This document shows, piece by piece, positions 1-6,432 of a stretch of 7,943 nt of DNA. This DNA comes from Anaerolineaceae bacterium UBA2260. GTDB taxonomy: Bacteria > Chloroflexota > Anaerolineae > Anaerolineales > Anaerolineaceae. Position 1 is the first letter of the stretch. Every line of letters starts with the position of its first letter. The DNA lies in the NCBI GenBank assembly GCA_002347485.1, contig DDXM01000018.1:434-8376 (forward strand), read 5' to 3'. Position numbers and translations under genes: made by a program. The notes beneath the pieces are model-generated. The model ran no database searches. It was not told the origin of the DNA and worked only from the letters and a program-made list of their open reading frames with translations.

Positions 1-272
1 CATTCAGGTTCAGTCACGAAGGCTGCTGCCACGTAGATCATAAATCGAAGGGACCTGGACGAAGGAGCTTAACGATATCAGCCCAGAGCACGGGTTGCTT
101 CGAGCAATTCCCAGCCTTCCTGCAGCCAGGTCATGGGGTTCGTCACCCACTGGACTTGGCGGATGACGACCCGCTGATCCACAAGGATGCGATGAACCTG
201 CTGATTGGGTTATGCGTAATGACGATGGTTCGCATCGCAGGACAGAAGGCATTGTCAGTCAAATGAAGGAAT
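1..272. other. No intact gene; possible decayed coding remnant on minus strand
   Basis: I find no convincing intact gene here. On the minus strand a stop-free stretch of 43 codons (209 down to 81, stop at 80-78) has a protein-like composition, with pieces such as RILVDQRVVIRQVQWV and NPMTWLQEGWELLEA. It has no start codon with a ribosome binding site. It is bounded upstream by an in-frame stop at 212-210. Another minus frame continues as VLWADIVKLLRPGPFDL before a stop at 40-38. This pattern would fit the C-terminal end of a frameshifted, decaying gene downstream of the cupin gene, but I recognise no family. A weak 6-bp stem (262-267 with 272-277, loop GGAA) overlaps the cupin stop codon and lacks a T-tract. 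Confidence 0.3.
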
Positions 273-725
273 TCATTCATCACCACCGACCTCATCCCCC
301 CAGAAAAGATGTATCTGGCGCAGAACCTCCGCATGCTGATCAGGGCTGATATTTGTGCGTGGCGAATTATCACGTGATGTATTTTGATTTTCCACGATCA
401 GCAATTTTGCGTCGACGCTGAGCACATGTGTATGCCAGGTCCTGCGTTGGACGCAATACAGTTTGAAAGGCTCCAGATCTTGTGCAAAGATATGCCTGAC
501 GGAGTTTTCGCCATCTCCAAGAAAAAGAATACAACGGCCGCTCAATAAAACGAATACCTCTTCGCTTTCATTATGGCGTTGAAATTCAGAGAGATGCTGT
601 GGGGTTTGGTCAGGATCAAAATTCAAAAGCGCTACACACCAGTGAACAGAATCAACCAGTGGATTAAAACCCGGCAGGTGGGATTCATAGATTTCGAGAA
701 GAGTAGTGGGAATGTCATCAGTCAT
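273..725 (-). CDS. Small single-domain cupin protein of unknown function
   Basis: A 150-residue soluble protein with no signal peptide or membrane segment. The core (about residues 45-112) has the two-motif layout of a cupin beta-barrel. The first motif is around RHNESEEVFVLLSG (His51, Glu55, Glu56) and the second around RRTWHTHVLS (His98, His100), followed by the strand AKLLIVEN. The first motif has Asn-Glu after His51 where classical cupins have x-His, so metal binding is plausible but the ligand set is not the textbook one. From memory, this compact type occurs in many bacteria near sugar-metabolism genes without an assigned reaction. The start at 725 has only a weak upstream Shine-Dalgarno (CGGA). 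The gene is divergent from the LacI regulator, and the shared operator may control it too. A sugar isomerase or a ligand-sensing role are alternatives; the fold is far surer than the function. Confidence 0.82.
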   Translation of the reverse strand: MTDDIPTTLLEIYESHLPGFNPLVDSVHWCVALLNFDPDQTPQHLSEFQRHNESEEVFVLLSGRCILFLGDGENSVRHIFAQDLEPFKLYCVQRRTWHTHVLSVDAKLLIVENQNTSRDNSPRTNISPDQHAEVLRQIHLFWGDEVGGDE

Positions 726-746
726 GATTAATCCGCTGCAACCATC

Positions 747-778
747 TTGACACAGAGTTAAAAAAACATTAATATAAT
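747..778 (+). promoter_or_regulatory. Sigma70-like promoter of the LacI regulator
   Basis: A perfect -35 TTGACA (747-752) is followed by an AT-rich stretch ending in a perfect -10 TATAAT (773-778). The spacing between these two is 20 bases, longer than the usual 17. An overlapping 4/6 match TAATAT (770-775) would give the ideal 17-base spacing. Either choice places the transcription start near 782-786, inside the palindrome at 775-794, so a bound repressor would block the polymerase. The leader to the regulator start would be about 55 bases. Confidence 0.65.
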
Positions 779-794
779 GACAACGCTGTCATTA
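775..794. promoter_or_regulatory. LacI-family operator palindrome (autoregulatory)
   Basis: The site reads TAATGACAACGCTGTCATTA. The 8-base arms TAATGACA and TGTCATTA are perfect reverse complements around ACGC, with CG at the exact dyad centre. LacI-family proteins typically bind even palindromes with a central CG, into which a hinge-helix leucine inserts. The neighbouring regulator keeps that hinge (AARNL, Leu54). The site overlaps the -10 element and probable transcription start of the regulator, and it lies upstream of the divergent cupin gene. Autorepression, possibly with control of both directions, is the simplest reading. I saw no second copy in the window. Confidence 0.8.
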
Positions 795-827
795 ATGTTA
801 TTGTTACGTATTGTACCTTCAATATGC

Positions 828-833
828 AGGAAG
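828..833 (+). promoter_or_regulatory. Shine-Dalgarno that decides the LacI start
   Basis: AGGAAG lies 5 bases upstream of the ATG at 839. An earlier in-frame ATG at 824 would place this ribosome binding site inside the coding region and has no good site of its own. The start at 839 also gives the canonical family N-terminus MATIKDVA. Confidence 0.7.
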
Positions 834-838
834 TGCCA

Positions 839-1855
839 ATGGCAACCATCAAGGATGTCGCAAAACTCTCAAATGTTTCCATCAAGACGGTTTCGAGGGT
901 GGTAAACAATGTGGCGGAAGTTTCTCCGCAAACACGCCAGAAAGTTATGCAGGCAATCTTGGAGCTGGGGTATCAACCGAACACCGCTGCGCGCAACCTC
1001 GCCAACGGAAAAACGAATACGGTAGGCGTGATCATTCCGCACTCAGCAGGATACATTTTTTCCCACTCATTTTTCACAGAAGTATTGCGAGGCATCGCAG
1101 AAGTTCTAAGCGCAAACAATGTGAATTTGCTCCTCCAGGTCGCACATCGGAAATCTCCGTACGTTAATTTATACAGGCAACGGCAGGTGGACGGCATTAT
1201 TTTGATGAGCATTCCACTTGGCGATCCCAACCTGGAAGGATTGGCCGCAAGTGGTGTTCCTTTCATCGGCACCTGTCGTATTGCTGAGAACGATGATTCG
1301 AGCCGCTGGGTTGATGCAGATTTTGTAGGCGGTGTAGAACAATCCATGGACCATTTAATCTCTCTTGGTCATCGTCGTATTGCGCTTCTTACAGGACCCA
1401 AGGACCTGGTATCTGTACGTTTGCGCGAACAGGGGTATCGTACTTCCTTAATGAAATATAACCTGGAACAGGCGGATCAATATGTCCTGGAAGGTGATTT
1501 TACATCTGAATCGGGATATGCCCTGGCAGTTCAAGCGATGAATCTTTCGCATCCCCCCACTGCCCTGATCTGCGGCGACGACATGATGGCGTTTGGCGCA
1601 ATGCAGGCTTTGAAAGAATCAGGGTATCGCGTGCCTGAGGACGTTTCCGTCATCGGATTTGACGATATCAGTCTGGCGCGCTTTTCCAGCCCGCCGCTGA
1701 CTACGATCCGGCAAGACACCTACCAAAAAGGATGCATCGCCGCAGAGACATTATTGTCCTTGATTCGCAAAAAGGATGATGTGATTCCAATGCAAATGAT
1801 GTTGGATACCACTCTCGTTATCAGAAATTCCACCGCGCCAGTGAACAATAGATAA
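839..1855 (+). CDS. LacI/GalR-family transcriptional regulator
   Basis: A 338-residue protein of typical family length. Residues 1-57 are the DNA-binding part. They contain the helix-turn-helix ATIKDVAKLSNVSIKTVSRV, in which the recognition helix begins near SIKTVS, and the hinge helix PNTAARNLANG, whose Leu54 is the residue expected to wedge into a central CG step. From about residue 60 (VGVIIPH) a periplasmic-binding-protein-like sensor domain follows. It contains VDGIILMS, the stretch GHRRIALLTGP, ALICGDDMMAFGAMQAL and the closing IGFDDISLARFSSPPLTTI. These are standard for regulators that sense small sugars. The palindrome at 775-794 overlapping its promoter is its likely target. It precedes a sugar ABC transporter by 88 bases, so it is probably the local repressor, released by the transported sugar or a derivative. 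The effector cannot be predicted. Confidence 0.95.
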   Translation: MATIKDVAKLSNVSIKTVSRVVNNVAEVSPQTRQKVMQAILELGYQPNTAARNLANGKTNTVGVIIPHSAGYIFSHSFFTEVLRGIAEVLSANNVNLLLQVAHRKSPYVNLYRQRQVDGIILMSIPLGDPNLEGLAASGVPFIGTCRIAENDDSSRWVDADFVGGVEQSMDHLISLGHRRIALLTGPKDLVSVRLREQGYRTSLMKYNLEQADQYVLEGDFTSESGYALAVQAMNLSHPPTALICGDDMMAFGAMQALKESGYRVPEDVSVIGFDDISLARFSSPPLTTIRQDTYQKGCIAAETLLSLIRKKDDVIPMQMMLDTTLVIRNSTAPVNNR

Positions 1856-1943
1856 ACCATGATTTGTAAAGGAGGCATTTCGAGTCACTTGTGAAGAGAT
1901 TTCCAACCGTTCAATCGTAGCCATTTAACAGAAGGAGAAAAAA

Positions 1944-3371
1944 ATGAACCTGCATTCTTTGAAAATGACTAAACGCAGCCTTTTCATGGCAATGAGCCTG
2001 CTGGTGTTATCCTCGTTCCTTCTGGCTGCTTGCGGACCAGCCGCAACCACGGAACCGCCAGCTCCCACTTCTGCAGTGACACAACCGCCTGCTGCAGAAA
2101 CGTCTGCGCCAGTCCCAACCGCAACCGAAGAATCCAAGCCCCTCCCCCCCATCACGATCTTGATCAATGAATCACCCTGGCTGGCCGGGTTCGAAGCATT
2201 GGTCAACAAGTACGTGGAAGAGACCGGCAATCAGGTCACTTTGAACCGCACTCCGTTCAACGGCATGTTGGAAAAATCGCGCAATGCCGTGCAAGCCTCC
2301 GAAAGCGAATTTGACATCCTGACCTTGAACGAGCAGTGGTACATGCAGTTTTATGCCGACGGATTGGTGACGCCCATCAAGGAAATTGACCCGAACTTTG
2401 TACTCGACCCGCAGATCATCGAATATGAATGGGCAACGCGCTGGGACTCCGAGTTGGGTTACTCCTCGGAGAACGGCGAACTGTATGGTCTGCCCATCAA
2501 TGGAAACATCATGCTCTACTTCTACCGAAAGGACATCTTCGAGGCGAACGGTTTAGCCGTCCCGCAAACCTGGCAAGAGGTGGAAGCCGCTGCTCAGAAA
2601 CTGAAGACAGGAGACATGTCTGGATATGTTGTGCGTGCCAACCCACCCAACTGGGAATTCCAGGCATTCCTTGCCAGCTACGGCGGCAATGTGATCAAAC
2701 TGGACCCGCAGACCGGTGAGTGGGAAGTGACCCTCAACAGCCCCGAAGGCATGGCAGCCCTGAACACCTGGCTCAAACTGGGCCGCGAGTATGGTCCCGC
2801 CAATTACGCAGATAACGGTCAGGCTGAAATGATCGCGCTAATGGCGAGTGGGAAGGTTGCCCAGATGGTTTTGGTAGGCGCCGCCGCTCCTGACTTTGAC
2901 AATCCCGAAAAGTCCATCGTGGTGGGAAACGTGGCGGCTGCGCCTGTTCCTGGCGCAACACTTGGTTCGAACGCCACCATGTCTGGCATCTGGGTGATGG
3001 GCATTCCCCACAACCTGCCGGATGAGCGCAAACAGGCCGCGCTTGCCTTTCTGAACTGGGCTTTGACCAAGGATGCTCAATTGTTCTATGCCCAATCCGG
3101 TGCCATTCCTGTGCGCCAGGATGTTTACGAGGAGATGGCAAACGACCCCAAGCTGGGTTGGTGGATGAAGGCTATGGCTGACTCCACACGGTTTATCCAT
3201 GCTCAGCCGCGCATTACGGAAACCCCTCAAATCATCGAAGTTTTGGATCGCCGCCTGAGTCAGGCGTTGATTTCTGAAATCACGCCCGAACAGGCGCTTT
3301 TGGAAGGCGCCAGAGAGATTCATAAGATCTTGACCGACGCCGGGTATAAGGTCAAACCGTTGGCTGAATAA
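1944..3371 (+). CDS. CUT1-type sugar ABC transporter substrate-binding lipoprotein
   Basis: A 475-residue extracytoplasmic solute-binding protein of the MalE-like type (SBP family 1). The N-terminus has basic residues (KMTKR), a hydrophobic core and the lipobox LLAAC with the lipidated Cys at 30. A Pro/Thr/Ala-rich linker to about residue 68 makes the protein longer than a typical MalE. The binding domain starts at PITILINESPW and shows family hallmarks: EFDILTLNEQWYMQFYADGL, then YGLPINGNIMLYFYRKDIF near residues 180-200 with PQTWQEVEAAA after it, and AALAFLNWALTKDAQ in the second lobe. The start is fixed by GAAGGAG (1931-1937), 6 bases upstream. It is the first transporter gene after the regulator and is followed by a 12-bp stem-loop before the permeases, an arrangement that often keeps binding-protein levels above permease levels. 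Substrate is probably an oligosaccharide or glycoside. Confidence 0.94.
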   Translation: MNLHSLKMTKRSLFMAMSLLVLSSFLLAACGPAATTEPPAPTSAVTQPPAAETSAPVPTATEESKPLPPITILINESPWLAGFEALVNKYVEETGNQVTLNRTPFNGMLEKSRNAVQASESEFDILTLNEQWYMQFYADGLVTPIKEIDPNFVLDPQIIEYEWATRWDSELGYSSENGELYGLPINGNIMLYFYRKDIFEANGLAVPQTWQEVEAAAQKLKTGDMSGYVVRANPPNWEFQAFLASYGGNVIKLDPQTGEWEVTLNSPEGMAALNTWLKLGREYGPANYADNGQAEMIALMASGKVAQMVLVGAAAPDFDNPEKSIVVGNVAAAPVPGATLGSNATMSGIWVMGIPHNLPDERKQAALAFLNWALTKDAQLFYAQSGAIPVRQDVYEEMANDPKLGWWMKAMADSTRFIHAQPRITETPQIIEVLDRRLSQALISEITPEQALLEGAREIHKILTDAGYKVKPLAE

Positions 3372-3380
3372 GCCTTTTTC

Positions 3381-3411
3381 AGGGGAGGTAAATGGTTCGT
3401 TTACCTCCCCT
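3381..3411 (+). promoter_or_regulatory. Intercistronic 12-bp stem-loop between binding protein and permease
   Basis: AGGGGAGGTAAA (3381-3392) pairs perfectly with TTTACCTCCCCT (3400-3411) around a 7-base loop. No T-tract follows (TATCATCC), so it is not a classical intrinsic terminator. It more likely protects the 3' end of the binding-protein message or attenuates read-through into the permeases, as known for malE-malF type gaps. The 5' arm also contains GGGGAGG, a strong Shine-Dalgarno-like sequence that folding would hide. Confidence 0.75.
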
Positions 3412-3430
3412 TATCATCCATTCTGGATAA
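3392..3430 (+). CDS. Possible 12-codon leader ORF upstream of the permease
   Basis: ATG at 3392 starts the reading frame MVRLPPLIIHSG, which ends with TAA at 3428-3430, three bases before the permease ATG at 3434. GGGGAGG (3382-3388) sits just upstream, although the 3-base spacing is shorter than usual. Both the Shine-Dalgarno and the start lie in or at the edge of the stem-loop at 3381-3411. The permease has only a weak GGA at 3425-3427 as its own site, so stop/restart coupling from this frame is possible. It could equally be a chance frame. Confidence 0.25.
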   Translation: MVRLPPLIIHSG

Positions 3431-3433
3431 TCC

Positions 3434-4375
3434 ATGCGATTTACCACAAAACCTTCCAATCTTTCTCCCGCATCCTCTCAGGCGGTTCGCGTTAACCGCC
3501 TGGGCGACTTCATAGACCGCACTTTCCAGTATTGGACGATCGCTCCGCTGATCATCACCCTACTCCTGCTGGTGGCATACCCCAGCATTCAACTGATCCG
3601 CATGAGCGTCTCAGAGGTGGACATTGTCAAAGGGGAAACAGTCTGGGAATTTGTCGGTTTGAAACATCTTGAAACGGCGATGCAGGATCCGGTCGTACCA
3701 GTGGCGTTGAAGAATACCCTCGTCTTTGTCATCGCTGTCGTCATCATCGAGACTTTTCTTGCCCTGATCATCTCTCTTCTGGTCAGCCGCAGCAAACATC
3801 TGGTGGGTTTCTATCGTACGGTCATGCTCATTCCCATGCTGGTTCCGCCCATCGCCATCGGCACCATGTGGCGGTTAATGTACGATTACAACTATGGTTT
3901 TATCAATCAGGCATTGGCTTTGATCGGAATATCCGGCCCCACCTGGACGGCGGACCCCAACCTGGCAATGCCGTCCATCATCCTGGTTGATCTATGGCAC
4001 TGGACCAGTTTTATGTTCCTCATCATTCTGGCGGGGCTGGAATCAATGCCGCAGGAGATCAACGAAGCCGGCCGCGTGGACGGCGCATCTGAATCGCAAA
4101 TCCTGAGATATATCACCCTGCCCCTGCTGCGCCCCACGCTGGTAACAGCAGTGATGCTTCGAACCATTTTCGCGTTCAAGGTTTTTGATGAGATTTTCCT
4201 GCTTACCGGTGGAGGACCAGGCACTGCCACCGAGGTCGTAAGTTTGTATATATACGATGTGTTCTCCAAGCAGTTCCGTCTGGGCTACGCCTCGTTCCTT
4301 GCACTCGGGCTGGCGCTCATTATCTCCCTCTTTGTAATCTTCTACCGCCGCATCGGGCGGCGCGCCCAGGGATAG
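3434..4375 (+). CDS. CUT1 sugar ABC transporter permease, MalF-like
   Basis: A 313-residue inner-membrane permease of the binding-protein-dependent transport family (MalF/UgpA type). After about 33 polar residues the first membrane helix begins near YWTIAPLIITLLLLVAYP. Further hydrophobic helices follow, including TLVFVIAVVIIETFLALIISLLV. The cytoplasmic EAA loop is clear: EINEAGRVDGA at residues 208-218, followed by the expected ITLPLLRPTL. It docks onto the ATPase. Near the end, FLLTGGGPGTATEVVSLYIYD is a hallmark of this subunit. There is no strong ribosome binding site before the ATG; only GGA at 3425-3427 is close. It pairs with the permease 13 bases downstream. No ATP-binding subunit follows, which is common for CUT1 systems that share an MsiK-like ATPase. 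Confidence 0.94.
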   Translation: MRFTTKPSNLSPASSQAVRVNRLGDFIDRTFQYWTIAPLIITLLLLVAYPSIQLIRMSVSEVDIVKGETVWEFVGLKHLETAMQDPVVPVALKNTLVFVIAVVIIETFLALIISLLVSRSKHLVGFYRTVMLIPMLVPPIAIGTMWRLMYDYNYGFINQALALIGISGPTWTADPNLAMPSIILVDLWHWTSFMFLIILAGLESMPQEINEAGRVDGASESQILRYITLPLLRPTLVTAVMLRTIFAFKVFDEIFLLTGGGPGTATEVVSLYIYDVFSKQFRLGYASFLALGLALIISLFVIFYRRIGRRAQG

Positions 4376-4388
4376 CAGGAGAATCGTC

Positions 4389-5222
4389 ATGAAGAAATTT
4401 TCAATCGAACCTATTTTTCGACACGGTTACTTGATGTCAGTGGTGGCTTTCACACTGGTGCCGATCCTGTTTACGCTGGCGACCTCCTTCAAATATTTCC
4501 GCGATATCATTTCCGGGAGCCTGACCTTTACGCCCACGCTGGTCAACTACCAGCGGCTCTTCGACCCCAGCCAGAGCAACTTCGTCCGGCTTACGTTCAA
4601 CAGCCTTGTCGTCGCCGCAGGCACGATGGTAATCGTGCTGGTCATTGCCAGTTTGGCGGCATACAGTCTCAGCCGGTTTCGCTGGCGCCCTTTGTGGAGC
4701 GGCTTGCTGCTGGGAACGATACTATTCATCCACATGCTTCCGCCGGTCACATTTTTGGGACCATTCTATTTGATCGCCCGTTCGCTCAATATCTACGATA
4801 CCGTCCTGGCGGTTATCATGGGACATATCATTTTGAACCTGCCCACCGCCACCTGGATATTGCTGGACTTCTTCGCGGAAATTCCAAAGGAGCTGGAAGA
4901 AGCCGCTATGGTGGACGGGGCAACCCACTTCCAATCCCTGACCCGGGTGCTACTTCCAATGATCCAGCCGGGCATCGCCGCTGCCGGCGCGCTGGCATTT
5001 ATTTTCTCATGGCGCGACTTCCTTTTTTCCCTCTCGCTGACCAGCACCCCGCGTGGCATGACCATTCCTGTCGGCATCTCCAGTTTTGTGCAGGAATACA
5101 GCATCCGTTACGGCGAAATGGCGGCGGGAGCGTTCTTCGCCATGATCCCTGCCCTGCTGCTGGTCGCCTTCGCTCAACGTTTCATTATCAAAGGCTTGAC
5201 CCTGGGCGCCTTGAAAGGATAA
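4389..5222 (+). CDS. CUT1 sugar ABC transporter permease, MalG-like
   Basis: A 277-residue second membrane subunit (MalG/UgpE type), of normal length. Helix 1 lies around residues 13-33 (LMSVVAFTLVPILFTLATSF), followed by FTFTPTLVNYQRLF-like periplasmic sequence typical of the family (here LTFTPTLVNYQRLF). The EAA loop is intact at residues 168-178 (ELEEAAMVDGA), followed by VLLPMIQPGI. The C-terminal part has FSWRDFLFSLSLTS and ends with FIIKGLTLGALKG, the usual tail for this subunit. The start is supported by AGGAGAA (4377-4383), and the gene begins 13 bases after the first permease. It forms the translocation pore as a heterodimer with that protein. Confidence 0.94.
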   Translation: MKKFSIEPIFRHGYLMSVVAFTLVPILFTLATSFKYFRDIISGSLTFTPTLVNYQRLFDPSQSNFVRLTFNSLVVAAGTMVIVLVIASLAAYSLSRFRWRPLWSGLLLGTILFIHMLPPVTFLGPFYLIARSLNIYDTVLAVIMGHIILNLPTATWILLDFFAEIPKELEEAAMVDGATHFQSLTRVLLPMIQPGIAAAGALAFIFSWRDFLFSLSLTSTPRGMTIPVGISSFVQEYSIRYGEMAAGAFFAMIPALLLVAFAQRFIIKGLTLGALKG

Positions 5223-5230
5223 GAGCTGTA

Positions 5231-5649
5231 ATGACTGAAGAAACATCTTTATCCGGCGTAGACGAATCCATCTGGTCTTCCCGTGTTTACCACCTGCGCC
5301 CGTCAGAATTCGCGACAGCCATGTTGCATTATTACCGCGCCGAGATTCAACGTTCCAACACATGGCGCATGAGGTTAGACAACACGACTAACTGGGCGAT
5401 CGTCACCCAGGACCCTCAAGCCATCTCTGATAAAATTATCAAGGAGATGAAGCGCGGCGGCACTCTGTGCCAGGGGAAGGAATTTACTCGCATCAGGAGC
5501 GCGCGGACCTGCTGATAGCGCTTGCAGAAACGGAAGTGGCTCACTTGAAATTTATTGTCCGCTCGCAAGATCCGGAAGCATTTGTAGCGGTCTTACCTGC
5601 ACAGGAAGTGTTAGGGGGCGGTTTTCAACCCTTAAAAGAGGAGAAATAA
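5231..5649 (+). pseudogene. Frameshifted DUF2270-DUF2179 chimera (gene remnant)
   Basis: Two overlapping frames together encode about 139 residues. The first frame (ATG 5231, stop 5513-5515) opens with SEFATAMLHYYRAEIQRSNT and RLDNTTNWAIVT, which I recognise as the N-terminus of DUF2270 membrane proteins. Where that family enters its membrane helices, this sequence changes to QDPQAISDKIIKEMKRGGTL, the start of a DUF2179 domain, normally the cytoplasmic tail of YitT-type membrane proteins. DUF2179 then continues in the -1 frame from about 5467: PGEGIYSHQERADLLIAL, EVAHLKFIVRSQDPEAFV and EVLGGGFQPLK, to the stop at 5647-5649. Adding one G in CTGTG (5465-5469) would restore RGGTLVPGEGIYSH. No membrane helix remains from either parent. 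It starts 8 bases after the permease and ends 2 bases before the esterase, whose ribosome binding site lies in its 3' end. A sequencing error in an intact chimera is the main alternative. Confidence 0.8.
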
Positions 5650-5651
5650 TC

Positions 5652-6398
5652 ATGGGCCAATCGCTTACCATGAAAGGCGCGGAGCCATTTATATTTCCCG
5701 GCAACCGCACGGGGGTGTTGTTGATCCACGGCTTCACCGGCTCCCCCGCCGGCATGCGCGGGCTGGGAAAATACCTGAACGAAACACTGGGGTATTCCAC
5801 GCTGGGAATCCGGCTTTCGGGGCACGGAACACATGTGGATGATTTGCGCCGTCCCGCCTGGCGCGACTGGGTCGCATCTGTGGAAGACGGCCTGAATTTA
5901 CTGCAGGGCATCAGCGACCACATCTATGTGGCGGGGCTCTCCATGGGCGGTGTGCTCACCCTGATTGCGGCGAGCCGTTATCAGGTCCGGGGAGCGGCGG
6001 CATTATCTACGCCCTATGATTTGGCCACCGATTGGCGCATCCGCTTTATGCGTCCGATCAGCCTGTTTATCCCGAAAGTCAAAAAGCCCGGAGCGGTGGG
6101 CAACGCCGCCGAAACATCGTACCGTTATTATGTGACGCATGCAGTCGCCGAGGCGGCTGATCTGGCGAAACTCATGCAGGAAGGACTGGCAAAGATCAAT
6201 GTGCCTGTCCTGCTCATTCAATCCCGCAGTGATAAGGTGATTGAACCCGATGCGTTGGATAGGTTGAGCGAACATATGGTCACACCGCAAAAGGAAACGC
6301 TCTGGCTTGAAAAAAGCGGGCACGTCATTACACTGGATGTGGAGCGCGATATCGTTTACGAACGTGTCGCACGGTTTATTCAGCAATTGGAAAATTAA
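5652..6398 (+). CDS. Alpha/beta-hydrolase carboxylesterase, Est30-like
   Basis: A 248-residue cytoplasmic serine hydrolase; no signal peptide. The fold markers are in order: the oxyanion segment VLLIHGFTGSP (residues 22-32), the RLSGHGTH loop (54-61), the nucleophile elbow GLSMGG with Ser97, the acid SRSDKVI with Asp194, and SGHVITLD with His224. Length and spacing of Ser, Asp and His agree closely with the Geobacillus Est30 carboxylesterase/monoacylglycerol lipase group, which hydrolyses short to medium acyl esters. The start is set by AGAGGAGA (5637-5644), 7 bases upstream; a second ATG at 5670 has no such site. In a sugar-uptake cluster it may deacylate an imported glycoside or lipid-like ester, but this is inference; the family is broad. 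Confidence 0.92.
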   Translation: MGQSLTMKGAEPFIFPGNRTGVLLIHGFTGSPAGMRGLGKYLNETLGYSTLGIRLSGHGTHVDDLRRPAWRDWVASVEDGLNLLQGISDHIYVAGLSMGGVLTLIAASRYQVRGAAALSTPYDLATDWRIRFMRPISLFIPKVKKPGAVGNAAETSYRYYVTHAVAEAADLAKLMQEGLAKINVPVLLIQSRSDKVIEPDALDRLSEHMVTPQKETLWLEKSGHVITLDVERDIVYERVARFIQQLEN

Positions 6399-6432
6399 AC
6401 GAATCCATTTTTATCCAGGAATAGGAGCTGCC

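Noticed and set aside
262..277. AATGAA-GGAA-TTCATT stem as a terminator of the cupin gene
   Set aside because: It is a weak AT-rich stem overlapping the stop codon, without a T-tract on the minus strand.
824..838. Earlier ATG of the LacI regulator
   Set aside because: It lacks a Shine-Dalgarno, and AGGAAG at 828-833 is ideally placed for the ATG at 839, which gives the standard family N-terminus.
1885..1894. TCAC-TT-GTGA inverted repeat as a second operator
   Set aside because: The arms are only 4 bases, there is no CG centre, and it does not resemble the palindrome at 775-794.
2144..2150. Run of seven C in the lipoprotein linker as a phase-variation tract
   Set aside because: It is short, lies in a Pro-rich linker where such runs arise naturally, and the frame is intact.
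2773..3323. Long minus-strand frames within the binding-protein gene
   Set aside because: They show no family motifs, and the opposite frame is clearly a solute-binding protein.
4694..5230. Long plus-strand frame overlapping the second permease and running into the DUF2270 remnant
   Set aside because: It is a shadow of the permease. Real homology in this frame begins only at ATG 5231.
5459..5475. Programmed -1 frameshift in the DUF2179 region
   Set aside because: No X-XXY-YYZ heptamer or clear downstream stem is visible, and the gene already lost its membrane parts, so decay or error is simpler.
6307..6432. Longer MFS frame beginning inside the esterase gene
   Set aside because: The extra residues overlap the conserved end of the esterase in another frame and do not resemble an MFS N-terminus. 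AGGAG before ATG 6433 fixes the start.
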